33,048 bases of DNA from Candidatus Eremiobacterota bacterium (GTDB taxonomy: Bacteria > Vulcanimicrobiota > CADAWZ01 > Ess09-12). Below the pieces are notes generated by a model. That model was not told where the DNA came from. It did no database searches and saw nothing but the letters and a program-made list of their open reading frames with translations. Of the stretch, positions 7,777 to 15,722 are shown piece by piece (the first letter of the stretch is position 1; each line of letters opens with the position of its first letter). The DNA lies in assembly GCA_031082125.1 (NCBI GenBank), contig JAVHLM010000049.1, forward strand, positions 1-33,048, written 5' to 3'. Position numbers and translations under genes: made by a program.

Positions 7777-8547
7777 TCAATGGGAATGCACCTTGGCATC
7801 CGGTTCATCGACCCAGTATCCCTGGCGATTATAATGCCGATGCAGCCTGGTCTCATAATCCCTCGTGGGCAGAGATTCCTCCGTGTATTCCGGTGACTGC
7901 CTGATAGTTTCGCGGGGAAGATTGATGAAGACTGCCGACTTGCTCCAGCTGATGCGCTCGATCCATTGCGGTGAGACCAGGACCTTTTTCCCCGGCCACC
8001 AGTCCTGTGTGGCGATCAGAAGATAACGAATCGCCCACGCCTCGTCATCGATGATAAAATCTTCGACGTGGCCAATCTCGCCGTCTGTAGCCTGAATATG
8101 ATGGCCGCTCACATCATGAGTGCTGCGCAGATGGGGATCCCACATTTCCTTAGCCTGCATGGATTCTTTCCATTGTTTACTGTCACGCACAATATAGGGA
8201 TATGTTCCCCACATGTAAGGGCCGCCAAAATACACCGGCCACCCATAATACCCGTAGTAGCTCTCTTCGAATTGTCGCGAGACGGGCTTGTCACTGTCCA
8301 GAGGCGGACTGTCCTCAATCTGCTTTTTAGTCAAATCGATGCCGATGTGGTGCTCTTCTTTAATCACGGAGAGCAGCGCATACGGGGAGATCAGCACCTG
8401 CCTGCCTGTAAGCCAGTTTCCTGTGTCGGCGATCAGATAACGAATCGCCCAGTACTGGTCATCGAAGTAGAATTCTTTGACCTTCCCTATTTCGCCATCG
8501 AGGCCGTCCAGCTTGTAACCCTTGAGTGTCTTGGCTTTGATAAGCAT
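7777..8547 (-). CDS. Two-domain PRC-barrel protein 1
   Basis: This 256-residue protein has two PRC-barrel domains. The first is at about residues 1-75 (GYKLDGLDGEIGKVKEFYFD, AIRYLIADTGNWLTGRQVL). The second is at about 140-215 (DGEIGHVEDFIIDDEAWAIR, WWPGKKVLVSPQWIER). A Tyr/Trp/Gly-rich linker lies between them (YYGYYGWPVYFGGPYMWG). The C-terminus ends in RQGYWVDEP. PRC barrels are small beta barrels found in photosynthetic reaction-centre H subunits, RimM and many stress-related proteins, where they bind proteins or RNA. There is no signal peptide. It is one of three close paralogues in the window; the one at 22616 is most similar. Its leader of about 136 nt starts at a regulon promoter (8690-8732) and contains a 14-codon ORF. 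The biochemical role is unknown. Confidence 0.88.
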   Translation of the reverse strand: MLIKAKTLKGYKLDGLDGEIGKVKEFYFDDQYWAIRYLIADTGNWLTGRQVLISPYALLSVIKEEHHIGIDLTKKQIEDSPPLDSDKPVSRQFEESYYGYYGWPVYFGGPYMWGTYPYIVRDSKQWKESMQAKEMWDPHLRSTHDVSGHHIQATDGEIGHVEDFIIDDEAWAIRYLLIATQDWWPGKKVLVSPQWIERISWSKSAVFINLPRETIRQSPEYTEESLPTRDYETRLHRHYNRQGYWVDEPDAKVHSH

Positions 8548-8598
8548 TGTTTTCGTCCTCTCATTCTTTGAGTTTCATTGATTTCGCTCAAGTCTGTT

Positions 8599-8643
8599 TT
8601 ATAAAGTCCACCCCGTGAGGCCCCTTCCAGATTCCTGTTTCAT
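8599..8643 (-). CDS. Possible 14-residue leader peptide upstream of PRC-barrel gene 1
   Basis: In the leader of PRC-barrel gene 1, GGGGAGGAGG lies 6 bases before an ATG at 8643. The frame reads MKQESGRGLTGWTL and stops at 8599, about 50 nt before the PRC-barrel start. The strong ribosome binding site is the only evidence; it could be a translated leader or an orphan Shine-Dalgarno as in related leaders. Confidence 0.3.
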   Translation of the reverse strand: MKQESGRGLTGWTL

Positions 8644-8689
8644 GGCTTGCCTCCTCCCCGGCGGCAATGGGGCATCTGCTCCTTACTTT

Positions 8690-8732
8690 ATTATATCTTT
8701 TCATTTCACAGATTTATATGAGAAATAGTCTA
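8690..8732 (-). promoter_or_regulatory. Regulon promoter P2 (PRC-barrel gene 1)
   Basis: Read leftward: TAGAC, then 9 bp (TATTTCTCA), then TATAAA, then 17 bp, then TATAAT at 8695-8690. The predicted transcript starts near 8683. It is divergent from promoter P1. Confidence 0.8.
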
Positions 8733-8793
8733 AATTTGCAGAAAGAGGCCCAATTAAGAAATCATGCCCAGGCTCCCGGGAAGCCCCGGGTCG

Positions 8794-8821
8794 ATGAAGT
8801 GGCTTCCTGCACTTCATTTTT
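8794..8821 (+). terminator. Intrinsic-terminator-like hairpin between divergent promoters
   Basis: ATGAAGTG (8794-8801) pairs perfectly with CACTTCAT (8810-8817) across an 8-nt loop, and a T run follows. It would stop rightward transcription just before promoter P1. No rightward gene precedes it, so it may end a small RNA or insulate the two divergent promoters. A CCCGGG-N4-CCCGGG element lies just upstream. Confidence 0.55.
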
Positions 8822-8825
8822 AAAT

Positions 8826-8868
8826 TAGACTTATTCCCATATGAACAAGGATAATAAAAAGGTATAAT
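8826..8868 (+). promoter_or_regulatory. Regulon promoter P1 (csbD)
   Basis: TAGAC (8826-8830), 9 bp (TTATTCCCA), TATGAA (8840-8845), 17 bp, TATAAT (8863-8868). This is the only rightward copy of the composite promoter. Predicted start is near 8875, about 100 nt before csbD. Confidence 0.82.
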
Positions 8869-8974
8869 CAAGACAGGAAGTATAGAATGTTGGAAGCCAT
8901 GAAGGCTTAAGACGCTGAGCTCACCGGGCGACTCACAAAGACGAGCAGCGCAAAGAAAGGGAAGGAGGAATACC

Positions 8975-9154
8975 ATGAAATCAAGCACAAAGGACAATGT
9001 AGAAGGAACTTATCACGAACTGAAGGGCAAGGTCAAAGAGGCCGCCGGAAGGATCACCGATAATCACAAGTTGGAAGCCGAAGGTGCTGGCGAAGAGCTG
9101 GCCGGCAAAGTTCAGAAAAAGATCGGTGAGGTCAAAAAGGTCCTGGGCAAGTAA
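8975..9154 (+). CDS. csbD: CsbD-family stress protein
   Basis: This is a 59-residue CsbD-like protein. It contains YHELKGKVKEAAGRIT and EELAGKVQKKIGEVKKVLGK, the two Lys/Glu-rich halves typical of the family, and it is very hydrophilic. CsbD was first described as a sigma-B-controlled general stress protein in Bacillus, and its relatives are widespread bacterial stress proteins of unknown biochemistry. GAAGGAGGAA lies 4-5 bases before the ATG. It is the first gene after promoter P1 and is followed 19 bp later by a mini membrane protein, so the two form a short stress operon. Confidence 0.92.
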   Translation: MKSSTKDNVEGTYHELKGKVKEAAGRITDNHKLEAEGAGEELAGKVQKKIGEVKKVLGK

Positions 9155-9173
9155 CAAGAAGGGAGAAAATCAC

Positions 9174-9260
9174 ATGGATACCACAACTATTCTTATCATC
9201 GTCGTGGTGATCTTATTGTTCGGCGGGGGCGGCGGTTACTATTGGTATGGCCGACGGTAA
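9174..9260 (+). CDS. 28-residue single-span membrane peptide
   Basis: The frame runs from ATG 9174 to TAA 9258-9260. It has one hydrophobic segment (TTILIIVVVILLF), then a run of five Gly, then YYWYGRR. AGGGAGAAAATCAC precedes the start. Small Gly-rich peptides of this layout are frequently found beside csbD genes in other bacteria, which supports it being real. It sits 19 bp after csbD and shares promoter P1. It probably inserts in the inner membrane with a positive C-terminus. The function is unknown. Confidence 0.7.
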   Translation: MDTTTILIIVVVILLFGGGGGYYWYGRR

Positions 9261-9320
9261 GGGACAAATTGGAAACACTCCTTTGATAAATTGAAGGAAT
9301 GGTTTCATATGGCTGCTGGA

Positions 9321-11654
9321 TCACGGGATGAGCTTCTGGAAGAATTTCCAGATGCCGCCGGGGTTGACAGTTAATCTCGGCCCCGTGGTCTGCGGCTTGA
9401 ATACAGGATCCTTCACCGTTCCCCCGATGAGGACATAGTACGTCATCTCCACGTTGGCCGGCGCAATGCCTGCCCTAAGTCCGGGGGGCCTGTCAAGGTC
9501 CAGGCGGCCGTTTATGGCCTGTGAGGTGCCGCTTACTTTCAGGGTGCCATCCCCCATATCCTTGCCCTTGTAGACAAGCTGAAGGACCCTTCCCTCGAAA
9601 TGGAATTCAGGCTTTTTCAGCTCCCCCATGATATCGAGCCCGCCGCTCAGCCTTCCCTGCAGATCCGGGGCCTTGCCACCGGCCATGTCGATGAGTGCCT
9701 GGAGCGAAGCCTCTTCAATCCTGCCATTGAGAGCACATGTCTGTTTTTCAATGTTGATGGCTCCTTCAAGAAGGATTGGACTGGTGCCGGTGAATATACT
9801 GAGGGCGGAAATGAGGAGAATGCCTTTTTTCTGCTCTCCATCGAGGCTGATTCGGGGAAGCTTCTTTTTCGCCCAGTAGAGGTTTTCGCTCTCCAGGCTG
9901 AAGAACAGGCTCTTCTCATTCCCCTGGATGATTGTGGCTTTCAGATAGCCCACGCCGGAGAGGTTATCTTCTCTTATTTTAAAGGTGCTCAGGTTTTTCA
10001 GATTGAAGGAAGGAATTTTTACCGTGTAATGCATTGATTCAGCGGAGCACTTTCCGCTTATCGTGGCATTGCTGTCGAATATAATGCAGTTCCCGGTGAA
10101 GGCCAGGCCATCATGCGCTTCGAAGGCGAAATGCGGAGCCACCAGCAGAAACTCCTCCATTTTTCCCGTCTTTGAAGAGAGGGAGCCTGTAAGGCTCTCC
10201 CCGTTTTCCTTGAGGCGGAGCTCCGGCTCCATCAAGGTAAGGGTGGCGAAGGATACCTGCCGCAGTGAGAAGGTCATCTCCCGGGATCTCTTTCCCATCT
10301 TTCCCGTGAAAAGAATCTTCCCCAGCAGGGTGTGAAGAGTCTTACCCCTGAACTCCAGAGGGGCACCTCCCTTCTGGGATAAGGTAATGCTCATCTCTTT
10401 CCATCCCCCCTTGAGGGCATCGGTGAGGCTCCCCTTTCTGTCGGCTCGCAGGAGGGAGGCGATCAGCTTTCCGGCCTTGACATTTCCCTTCACCCCTTCA
10501 GGCTCCGGGAGCTCCGCCTGAAAATCCGCTTTTCCCTTCTTTGACGATATGAAGCCCGTAAGGCTCTCCCCCTTTTTCCTGAGGTGAAGCTCCGGCTCCA
10601 TGAAGGTAAGGGAGGCGTAGGATATACGCTCCGCTGAAGATGCCATCTCCCAGGTGCCCTTTCCCATCCTTCCCTGGAAAAAAACCTTCCCCAGAAGGGT
10701 GTGGAGAGCCTCACCCCTGAGCTCCAGAGGGGCTTCTCCCTTCCGGGAGAAGGCAATGCTCATCTCATTCCATTCACCCATGAGGGCATCGGTGAGGCTC
10801 CATTTTTTGTCGGCGGGAAAGAGGGAGGCGATCAGCTTTCCGGCCTTGACATTTCCCTTCACCACTTGAGGCTCCAGGAACTCTGCCTGAAGATCCGCTT
10901 TTCCCTTGAAATGGGGAAGGTCTTTCAGAGCTTTATCACCGAAGACATCCGCAATCTCCACATTCTGCCCCCGGAGCTTCATGAGGGGCTTCCCCGATAC
11001 GGGTCCCTTTCCCTGGAGGCCCCATTTTTCCTGGAGGTCTGACGATGTTCCCTTGAGATCACATTCCCACTGGGGATATCTCAGCTTCAGGGTACCCCGG
11101 ATTTTCTTGAACTGGCGCGGCGATATGAGGGGAAATCCTGAGAGCTCAAGGGTTCCTGATTTGATGCTTGTTGATGGCAGTAATCTCATCAATTTGTCCA
11201 GTCGTTTCTGTAACCATTGAAGAGTATCGGGGGTAAGATGCAGCGTGGGGTCGCCAAGCTCGGCGGCGGTGAGGCTCTTCTCATACTTTCCCCTCATGAT
11301 TTTCCAGGGACTGAACGAGGCTATGATGAGCGGAGCAGTGAGCATCTCACGACGCCGCTTGAGTGCGTCGGGAGTATAGATGATGACATTTGTAAGGATC
11401 AGCCTTCCGCCCGGGCTTATGGAGACCTTTTCCACATTCACCGGACATTCAATGGCACGTGAGATTACCGCAGATACGAATTGAGGATCCTGCAGGGTCT
11501 TGAGCCACGATTTGACTATGAAGATCGTACAGGCAAATGCCAGGACTGCCAGAATAAGCAGAAAGACAATCACATGTCTTTTCCTGGGAGAAAATTTCTT
11601 TTTCATTCCTTCGCCATCCCATTCAACTGGCCTGCTGCTCCCGGGGCAGATCAT
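9321..11654 (-). CDS. AsmA/TamB-like membrane-anchored protein with internal duplication
   Basis: The product is about 777 residues. A positively charged N-terminus and one transmembrane helix (RHVIVFLLILAVLAF) anchor a long periplasmic repetitive beta region, as in the AsmA/TamB/YhdP superfamily. These proteins bridge inner and outer membranes and take part in phospholipid transport or outer-membrane assembly. Supporting features are the early PVNVEKVSISPGG motif and the C-terminal AsmA-like block (PDLQGRLSGGLDIMGELKKP through GGTVKDPVFKP). I chose ATG 11654 because GGGAGAG lies 8 bases upstream; an in-frame ATG at 11684 has no such site, and one at 11606 (MKKKFS) has its site too close. Two tandem copies of a segment of about 124 residues lie in the middle. 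It is convergent with the csbD operon and divergent from kup. The superfamily call is moderately firm; the specific role is unknown. Confidence 0.72.
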   Translation of the reverse strand: MICPGSSRPVEWDGEGMKKKFSPRKRHVIVFLLILAVLAFACTIFIVKSWLKTLQDPQFVSAVISRAIECPVNVEKVSISPGGRLILTNVIIYTPDALKRRREMLTAPLIIASFSPWKIMRGKYEKSLTAAELGDPTLHLTPDTLQWLQKRLDKLMRLLPSTSIKSGTLELSGFPLISPRQFKKIRGTLKLRYPQWECDLKGTSSDLQEKWGLQGKGPVSGKPLMKLRGQNVEIADVFGDKALKDLPHFKGKADLQAEFLEPQVVKGNVKAGKLIASLFPADKKWSLTDALMGEWNEMSIAFSRKGEAPLELRGEALHTLLGKVFFQGRMGKGTWEMASSAERISYASLTFMEPELHLRKKGESLTGFISSKKGKADFQAELPEPEGVKGNVKAGKLIASLLRADRKGSLTDALKGGWKEMSITLSQKGGAPLEFRGKTLHTLLGKILFTGKMGKRSREMTFSLRQVSFATLTLMEPELRLKENGESLTGSLSSKTGKMEEFLLVAPHFAFEAHDGLAFTGNCIIFDSNATISGKCSAESMHYTVKIPSFNLKNLSTFKIREDNLSGVGYLKATIIQGNEKSLFFSLESENLYWAKKKLPRISLDGEQKKGILLISALSIFTGTSPILLEGAINIEKQTCALNGRIEEASLQALIDMAGGKAPDLQGRLSGGLDIMGELKKPEFHFEGRVLQLVYKGKDMGDGTLKVSGTSQAINGRLDLDRPPGLRAGIAPANVEMTYYVLIGGTVKDPVFKPQTTGPRLTVNPGGIWKFFQKLIP
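10164..10907 (-). repeat. Tandem duplication inside the AsmA-like gene
   Basis: Two direct copies, each about 370 bp (124 codons), lie head to tail. Matching stretches include GNVKAGKLIASL, LTDAL and ESLTG in both copies, and AEFLEPQVVKGN versus AELPEPEGVKGN. Nucleotide identity is high over long runs (for example GGCGATCAGCTTTCCGGCC at both sites), so the duplication is fairly recent. Confidence 0.85.
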
Positions 11655-11874
11655 GATAATCTCTCCCTGGCTTCCTGATCCCATAATAGCAGACTTATCA
11701 GCAAATAAATATCAGTAAAACTCTTAATTCTTATAATCAAGATCTCTTACATGAATCAAAAGAGAGGCCCTCCTCTGCTTCCCTCACCCCCGGCCCGGCA
11801 CCCATGCGGGGCGTACAAAAGAAGCCGGCCCTGTCCCTGGCAGCCGCTGCCTGAATTATTCCGTGGGACCCTTA

Positions 11875-11889
11875 TGCTATAATATAATC
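11875..11889 (+). promoter_or_regulatory. Extended -10 promoter of kup, probably leaderless
   Basis: TGCTATAAT (11875-11883) is a perfect extended -10 element, and a second overlapping TATAAT lies at 11883-11888. The kup ATG is at 11890, which is where transcription from the first box should begin, and no Shine-Dalgarno is present. Confidence 0.6.
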
Positions 11890-13713
11890 ATGCGCACCAG
11901 GCTCTGGATAAATTTTTGTGAGATAACGAAGCCTCTCGGCATCGTCTTCGGCGATATCGGGACAAGCCCCATATATACCCTCACTGCCGTGTTTCTCGTG
12001 ATGAAGCCTACCGAGGAGAATATCATAGGGGTCATTTCGCTTATCATCTGGTCTCTCATCATCGTGGTGCATGGGCAGTATGCCTGGCTTGCAATGAATC
12101 TCAGCATACGGGGCGAAGGAGGAACCATCATTCTCCAGCAGCTGCTCACGCCCCTGGTGAAATCAAAGACGCAGATAAGCATTGTGCTCTTTCTCTCCTT
12201 CATAGCCCTTTCCTTTCTTATCGGCGATGGGGTGATCACCCCTGCCATCACCATATTGAGCGCGGTGGAGGGCCTCGTGCTCATCCCGGTACTGGCGGGT
12301 ATCTCCATATCACACCTCCTTGTCATTGCCGTCATCATCACGATACTGTTATTCACTTTTCAACGCAGGGGTATCGAGCGGTTATCGACGCTCTTCAGCC
12401 CTTTGATGCTTGTGTGGTTCATTGTGCTCGCGCTGTCGGGAATGGTCTCCCTCTTTCACTGCCCCCGGATCCTCAACGCATTAAACCCCTTCAGCGCCTT
12501 TCATTTCTTCATTGCTAACAAATTGCTCGGGTTCCTTGCCCTCTCGGAAGTGATACTCGCCCTCACCGGAGGCGAAGCCCTTTATGCCGATATGGGCCAC
12601 ATGGGAAAGAACAGCATTAAAAAGGCCTGGTATTTTGTCTTCGCCTGCCTTGTCCTGAATTATCTGGGCCAGGGTGCCCACTTGATGCTTCATCCCGGTA
12701 CAAAATTAGCGCTTTTTGAGATGGTCCTTCAAGAGTCCGGAATACTCTATATTCCCTTCCTCATCCTTACCGTATGTGCCACAATTATCGCATCGCAGTC
12801 GATGATCAGCGCCATATTTTCAATTGTCTATCAGGCGATAAACACTCATATCATACCCCGTCTCAAGGTAACCCATACCTCCCATAAGCTCCTCTCGCAG
12901 ATTTATATCGGCTTTGCAAACTGGTTTCTCTTTGCATGCGTCATCCTGATGCTTTTCACTTTCAAGCAGTCAAGCAGGATGGCGGTGGCTTACGGCCTTG
13001 CAGTGAATGTGACCATGACTATGACCGCGCTGATGCTCACCTGGATTTACCATCAGAGAAAGGATCGAATGCTGGAGTTCTTTTCTCTTCTCGCTGCCTG
13101 TGTCGATCTTTTATTCCTCTATACCACCATTCACAAAATTCCCTATGGCGGCTACTGGTCTATCATCATTGCCATGATGCCCCTCCTGGTGATTCTCATT
13201 TTCAGGGCGGGGCGGCATAAGCTCCATCAGGCATTACACCCCCTGGGGCTGAAAAAATTCCTCACCTTATATGAGGAGTTCTATCAGAGCGGGTGCAGGA
13301 TAAAGGGGACTGCGGTATTCCTGCTCATGGACAGCAGGAAGATATCACCCTATATGGCAAACGTGATGTTCCAGCACAAAATCATCTATGAGAACAACAT
13401 TATTCTCTCAGTAAAAACCCAAAGCATACCCTATGGGGTGAAAGGCCATTACACGGAAACATTTGCCCCCAGCCTGAGAGGCTTTGAGATAAAAATGGGC
13501 TATATGGAGATAGTTGATATTGAAGGGATGCTGCAGAGCCAGGGCATCGCTATCGGCGAGAATGTGATATTCTATGGCATTGAAGATATTGTGACCGATA
13601 ATCCCCTGTGGAAGGTCTTTGCCTTCATCAAGACCAACTCCCCCTCCTTCGTGCAGTTTTATGACTTCCCGTCGAAGAAGCTTCTTGGCGTCATCACCAG
13701 CGTGGAATTATAA
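11890..13713 (+). CDS. kup: KUP-family potassium transporter
   Basis: This 607-residue KUP/HAK/KT transporter is a K+/H+ symporter with about 12 membrane helices and a C-terminal cytosolic domain. The signature FGDIGTSPIYTL is near the N-terminus, followed by IRGEGGTIILQQLL, FLIGDGVITPAI and GGEALYADMGHMGK, all conserved in the family. The C-terminal domain begins at about residue 450 (ALHPLGLKKFLTLYEEF). I chose ATG 11890 over GTG 11863 because the only good promoter lies between them, which implies a leaderless mRNA. A broken 3' copy of this gene lies at 7594-7730. It ends 9 bp from the convergent ABC permease gene with no visible terminator. Confidence 0.93.
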   Translation: MRTRLWINFCEITKPLGIVFGDIGTSPIYTLTAVFLVMKPTEENIIGVISLIIWSLIIVVHGQYAWLAMNLSIRGEGGTIILQQLLTPLVKSKTQISIVLFLSFIALSFLIGDGVITPAITILSAVEGLVLIPVLAGISISHLLVIAVIITILLFTFQRRGIERLSTLFSPLMLVWFIVLALSGMVSLFHCPRILNALNPFSAFHFFIANKLLGFLALSEVILALTGGEALYADMGHMGKNSIKKAWYFVFACLVLNYLGQGAHLMLHPGTKLALFEMVLQESGILYIPFLILTVCATIIASQSMISAIFSIVYQAINTHIIPRLKVTHTSHKLLSQIYIGFANWFLFACVILMLFTFKQSSRMAVAYGLAVNVTMTMTALMLTWIYHQRKDRMLEFFSLLAACVDLLFLYTTIHKIPYGGYWSIIIAMMPLLVILIFRAGRHKLHQALHPLGLKKFLTLYEEFYQSGCRIKGTAVFLLMDSRKISPYMANVMFQHKIIYENNIILSVKTQSIPYGVKGHYTETFAPSLRGFEIKMGYMEIVDIEGMLQSQGIAIGENVIFYGIEDIVTDNPLWKVFAFIKTNSPSFVQFYDFPSKKLLGVITSVEL

Positions 13714-13722
13714 GAATCCCGC

Positions 13723-14943
13723 TCATTCATGGCGCAGCGCATCGATAGGATTGAGCTTGGAGGCGCTGAAGGCGGGATAGAAGCCGAAAAAGACTCCCAC
13801 TGCTGCCGAAAAGAGAAAGGACAGCATTACGGACTGCACCGTAATCAGCGTGTTCCAGTGGGCAAAGTACGCTATTCCTTTCGAAAGCCCCACTCCCAGA
13901 AGAATGCCTATCAATCCCCCCAGCAGTGAAAGGATGACGGACTCGGTGAGAAACTGCATGAGAATGTCCTTCCCCCTCGCGCCCATGGCCAGCCTGATGC
14001 CAATCTCCCTGATCCGCTCCGTCACCGACACGAGCATGATATTCATGATCCCGATGCCTCCCACAAGGAGGGAGACACAGGCGATGGCACTCAAAAAGAT
14101 GGTGAATATGGCAGTGGTCTTTGAGGCCGTTTCCGCAATGTCTGCCTGGGAGCGGATGGAAAAGTTGTTTTCCTCGTTGTTCAGCAGTTTATGCCGCTGC
14201 CGGAGAAGCCCCGTGATCTCTTCGACGGCCTGCGCCTGCTGGACCCTGTCTTCTGAAACTGCTGAGCACATAATCTGGTTAAGATAGGTGACGTTCGAGA
14301 TCCTTTCCATTGCAGTGGTATAGGGTATAAGCAGGCAGTCATCCTGATCGCCCCCCATGCCTGACCCTTTGGGGGAGAGTATTCCTATCACGCGGAAAGG
14401 CACATTCTTGATTCTCACCATCTCTCCCAGGGGGTCCCCGCTCCCGAAAAGGTTGTCGGCGACGGTCTTTCCCAGCAGGCAGACTTTGGCGCTTGAGGCC
14501 ACATCCTGGCTGGTGAAGAAGTTCCCGCTGGAGCAGGGCCAGTTCCGTATCATTTCGTAATCCTCGTTTATCCCGTAGCACGTGGTGCTCAGGTTCTGAT
14601 TGCCATAGACTGCCTGCACCATCTTTCGCACCAGGGGCGAGGTGTATGCAATGGAGGGGCACTCCCGTGCAATAGCTTTGAAGTCTTCAACAGTAAGGGT
14701 CTGGGAATCCATTCCGCCCTGGCGGACGCCTCCCACTGCCATCTGGCCCGGCATGATCATCAGCGCGTTGGTGCCAAGGGAGTTGATGCTGGATGACACC
14801 GAGGCCGATACTCCCTGCCCTATGCTCAGCATGGAGATGACTGAAGCCACACCGATGATGATTCCCAGCATGGTGAGGGCGGTGCGCATCTTGCTGCTGT
14901 TCAGGGCTTTCAGGGCTATCCTCAGGGTGGCCAGGAAGCTCAT
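13723..14943 (-). CDS. MacB-type ABC transporter permease (MacB_PCD plus FtsX domains)
   Basis: This 406-residue permease has the MacB topology: one N-terminal helix (MRTALTMLGIIIGVASVISM), a large periplasmic domain (about residues 50-270) and three C-terminal FtsX-type helices. LVGGIGIMNIMLVSVTERIREIGIR is the diagnostic junction of this family, and the protein ends in ASKLNPIDALRHE. Such permeases transmit ATP hydrolysis to the periplasm to push substrates through an adaptor and an outer-membrane channel (mechanotransmission). The ATPase is a separate protein here. The start overlaps the ATPase stop by 4 bp (ATGA). No TolC-type outer-membrane gene is present in the window. The substrate (peptide, lipid, antibiotic) cannot be predicted. 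Confidence 0.92.
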   Translation of the reverse strand: MSFLATLRIALKALNSSKMRTALTMLGIIIGVASVISMLSIGQGVSASVSSSINSLGTNALMIMPGQMAVGGVRQGGMDSQTLTVEDFKAIARECPSIAYTSPLVRKMVQAVYGNQNLSTTCYGINEDYEMIRNWPCSSGNFFTSQDVASSAKVCLLGKTVADNLFGSGDPLGEMVRIKNVPFRVIGILSPKGSGMGGDQDDCLLIPYTTAMERISNVTYLNQIMCSAVSEDRVQQAQAVEEITGLLRQRHKLLNNEENNFSIRSQADIAETASKTTAIFTIFLSAIACVSLLVGGIGIMNIMLVSVTERIREIGIRLAMGARGKDILMQFLTESVILSLLGGLIGILLGVGLSKGIAYFAHWNTLITVQSVMLSFLFSAAVGVFFGFYPAFSASKLNPIDALRHE

Positions 14944-15704
14944 GCAATCTCCTCCTCGTCGGGCATTTCTTTCAGCATGGCTCCGGCATCGAGGCGGTGC
15001 TCCACAAGATGATCCTCTTTGAGCCTCCCGTCGCGGAAGACGACAAGCCTTCCCGCATGAGAGGATATCTCGTCGCTGTGTGTCACCAGGACTACGGTGA
15101 TAGCTAAACTGGAATTAAGATCCTGGAATATCTTGATTATCTCGAGACTTGTGCGGGTGTCGAGATTCCCTGTGGGCTCATCGGCAAGGATAATGGAGGG
15201 CTTATTGACAAGGGATCTTGCGATGGCGACACGCTGCTGCTGGCCGCCGGAGAGCTGGTGAGTCATATGATGAGAGCGCCCATGGAGTCCCACGGAATCG
15301 AGAGCTTCCATCGCCATGGCATTCTTCTCTTTTGCTGAATAAGAGATATCCCTGTTGTAATAAAGGGGAAGCTCAACATTTTCAAGAGCCGTGGTATTAG
15401 AGAGAAGATTGAAGCCCTGGAAGACGAAGCCTATCTTCTTGTTGCGCATGCCTGCCTGCTGATCGCTCGAGAGGCCTGACACATCGGTCCCCTCAATGAG
15501 ATAGTGTCCCTTGGTGGGGGGATCAAGGCATCCCAGGATGTTCATGAAAGTGGATTTTCCTGAGCCCGAGGGGCCCATCACGGCAACGAACTCTCCCTCG
15601 AAGATCGACAGGGAAACGCCGCGAAGGGCTTGAACCGTGACCTCTCCAAGGAAATAGGTTTTCTCCAGGTCTCGCACTTCAATGACTTTTTTCAACGCCT
15701 GCAT
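14940..15704 (-). CDS. MacB/LolD-type ABC transporter ATPase
   Basis: This ATPase of about 254 residues contains all nucleotide-binding motifs in order: Walker [10 protein letters not shown] (about residue 46), Q-loop VFQGFNLL, signature [16 protein letters not shown], Walker [13 protein letters not shown] and H-loop VVLVTHSDE. The sequence is typical of the MacB/LolD/FtsE class that pairs with FtsX-fold permeases. I chose ATG 15704, with a GTG one codon upstream as an alternative. The ribosome binding site is weak, but the gene begins about 19 bp after the adaptor stop, so translational coupling is likely. It completes an adaptor-ATPase-permease operon. Confidence 0.94.
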   Translation of the reverse strand: MQALKKVIEVRDLEKTYFLGEVTVQALRGVSLSIFEGEFVAVMGPSGSGKSTFMNILGCLDPPTKGHYLIEGTDVSGLSSDQQAGMRNKKIGFVFQGFNLLSNTTALENVELPLYYNRDISYSAKEKNAMAMEALDSVGLHGRSHHMTHQLSGGQQQRVAIARSLVNKPSIILADEPTGNLDTRTSLEIIKIFQDLNSSLAITVVLVTHSDEISSHAGRLVVFRDGRLKEDHLVEHRLDAGAMLKEMPDEEEIA

Positions 15705-15722
15705 CACATTATCGCTTTCATG

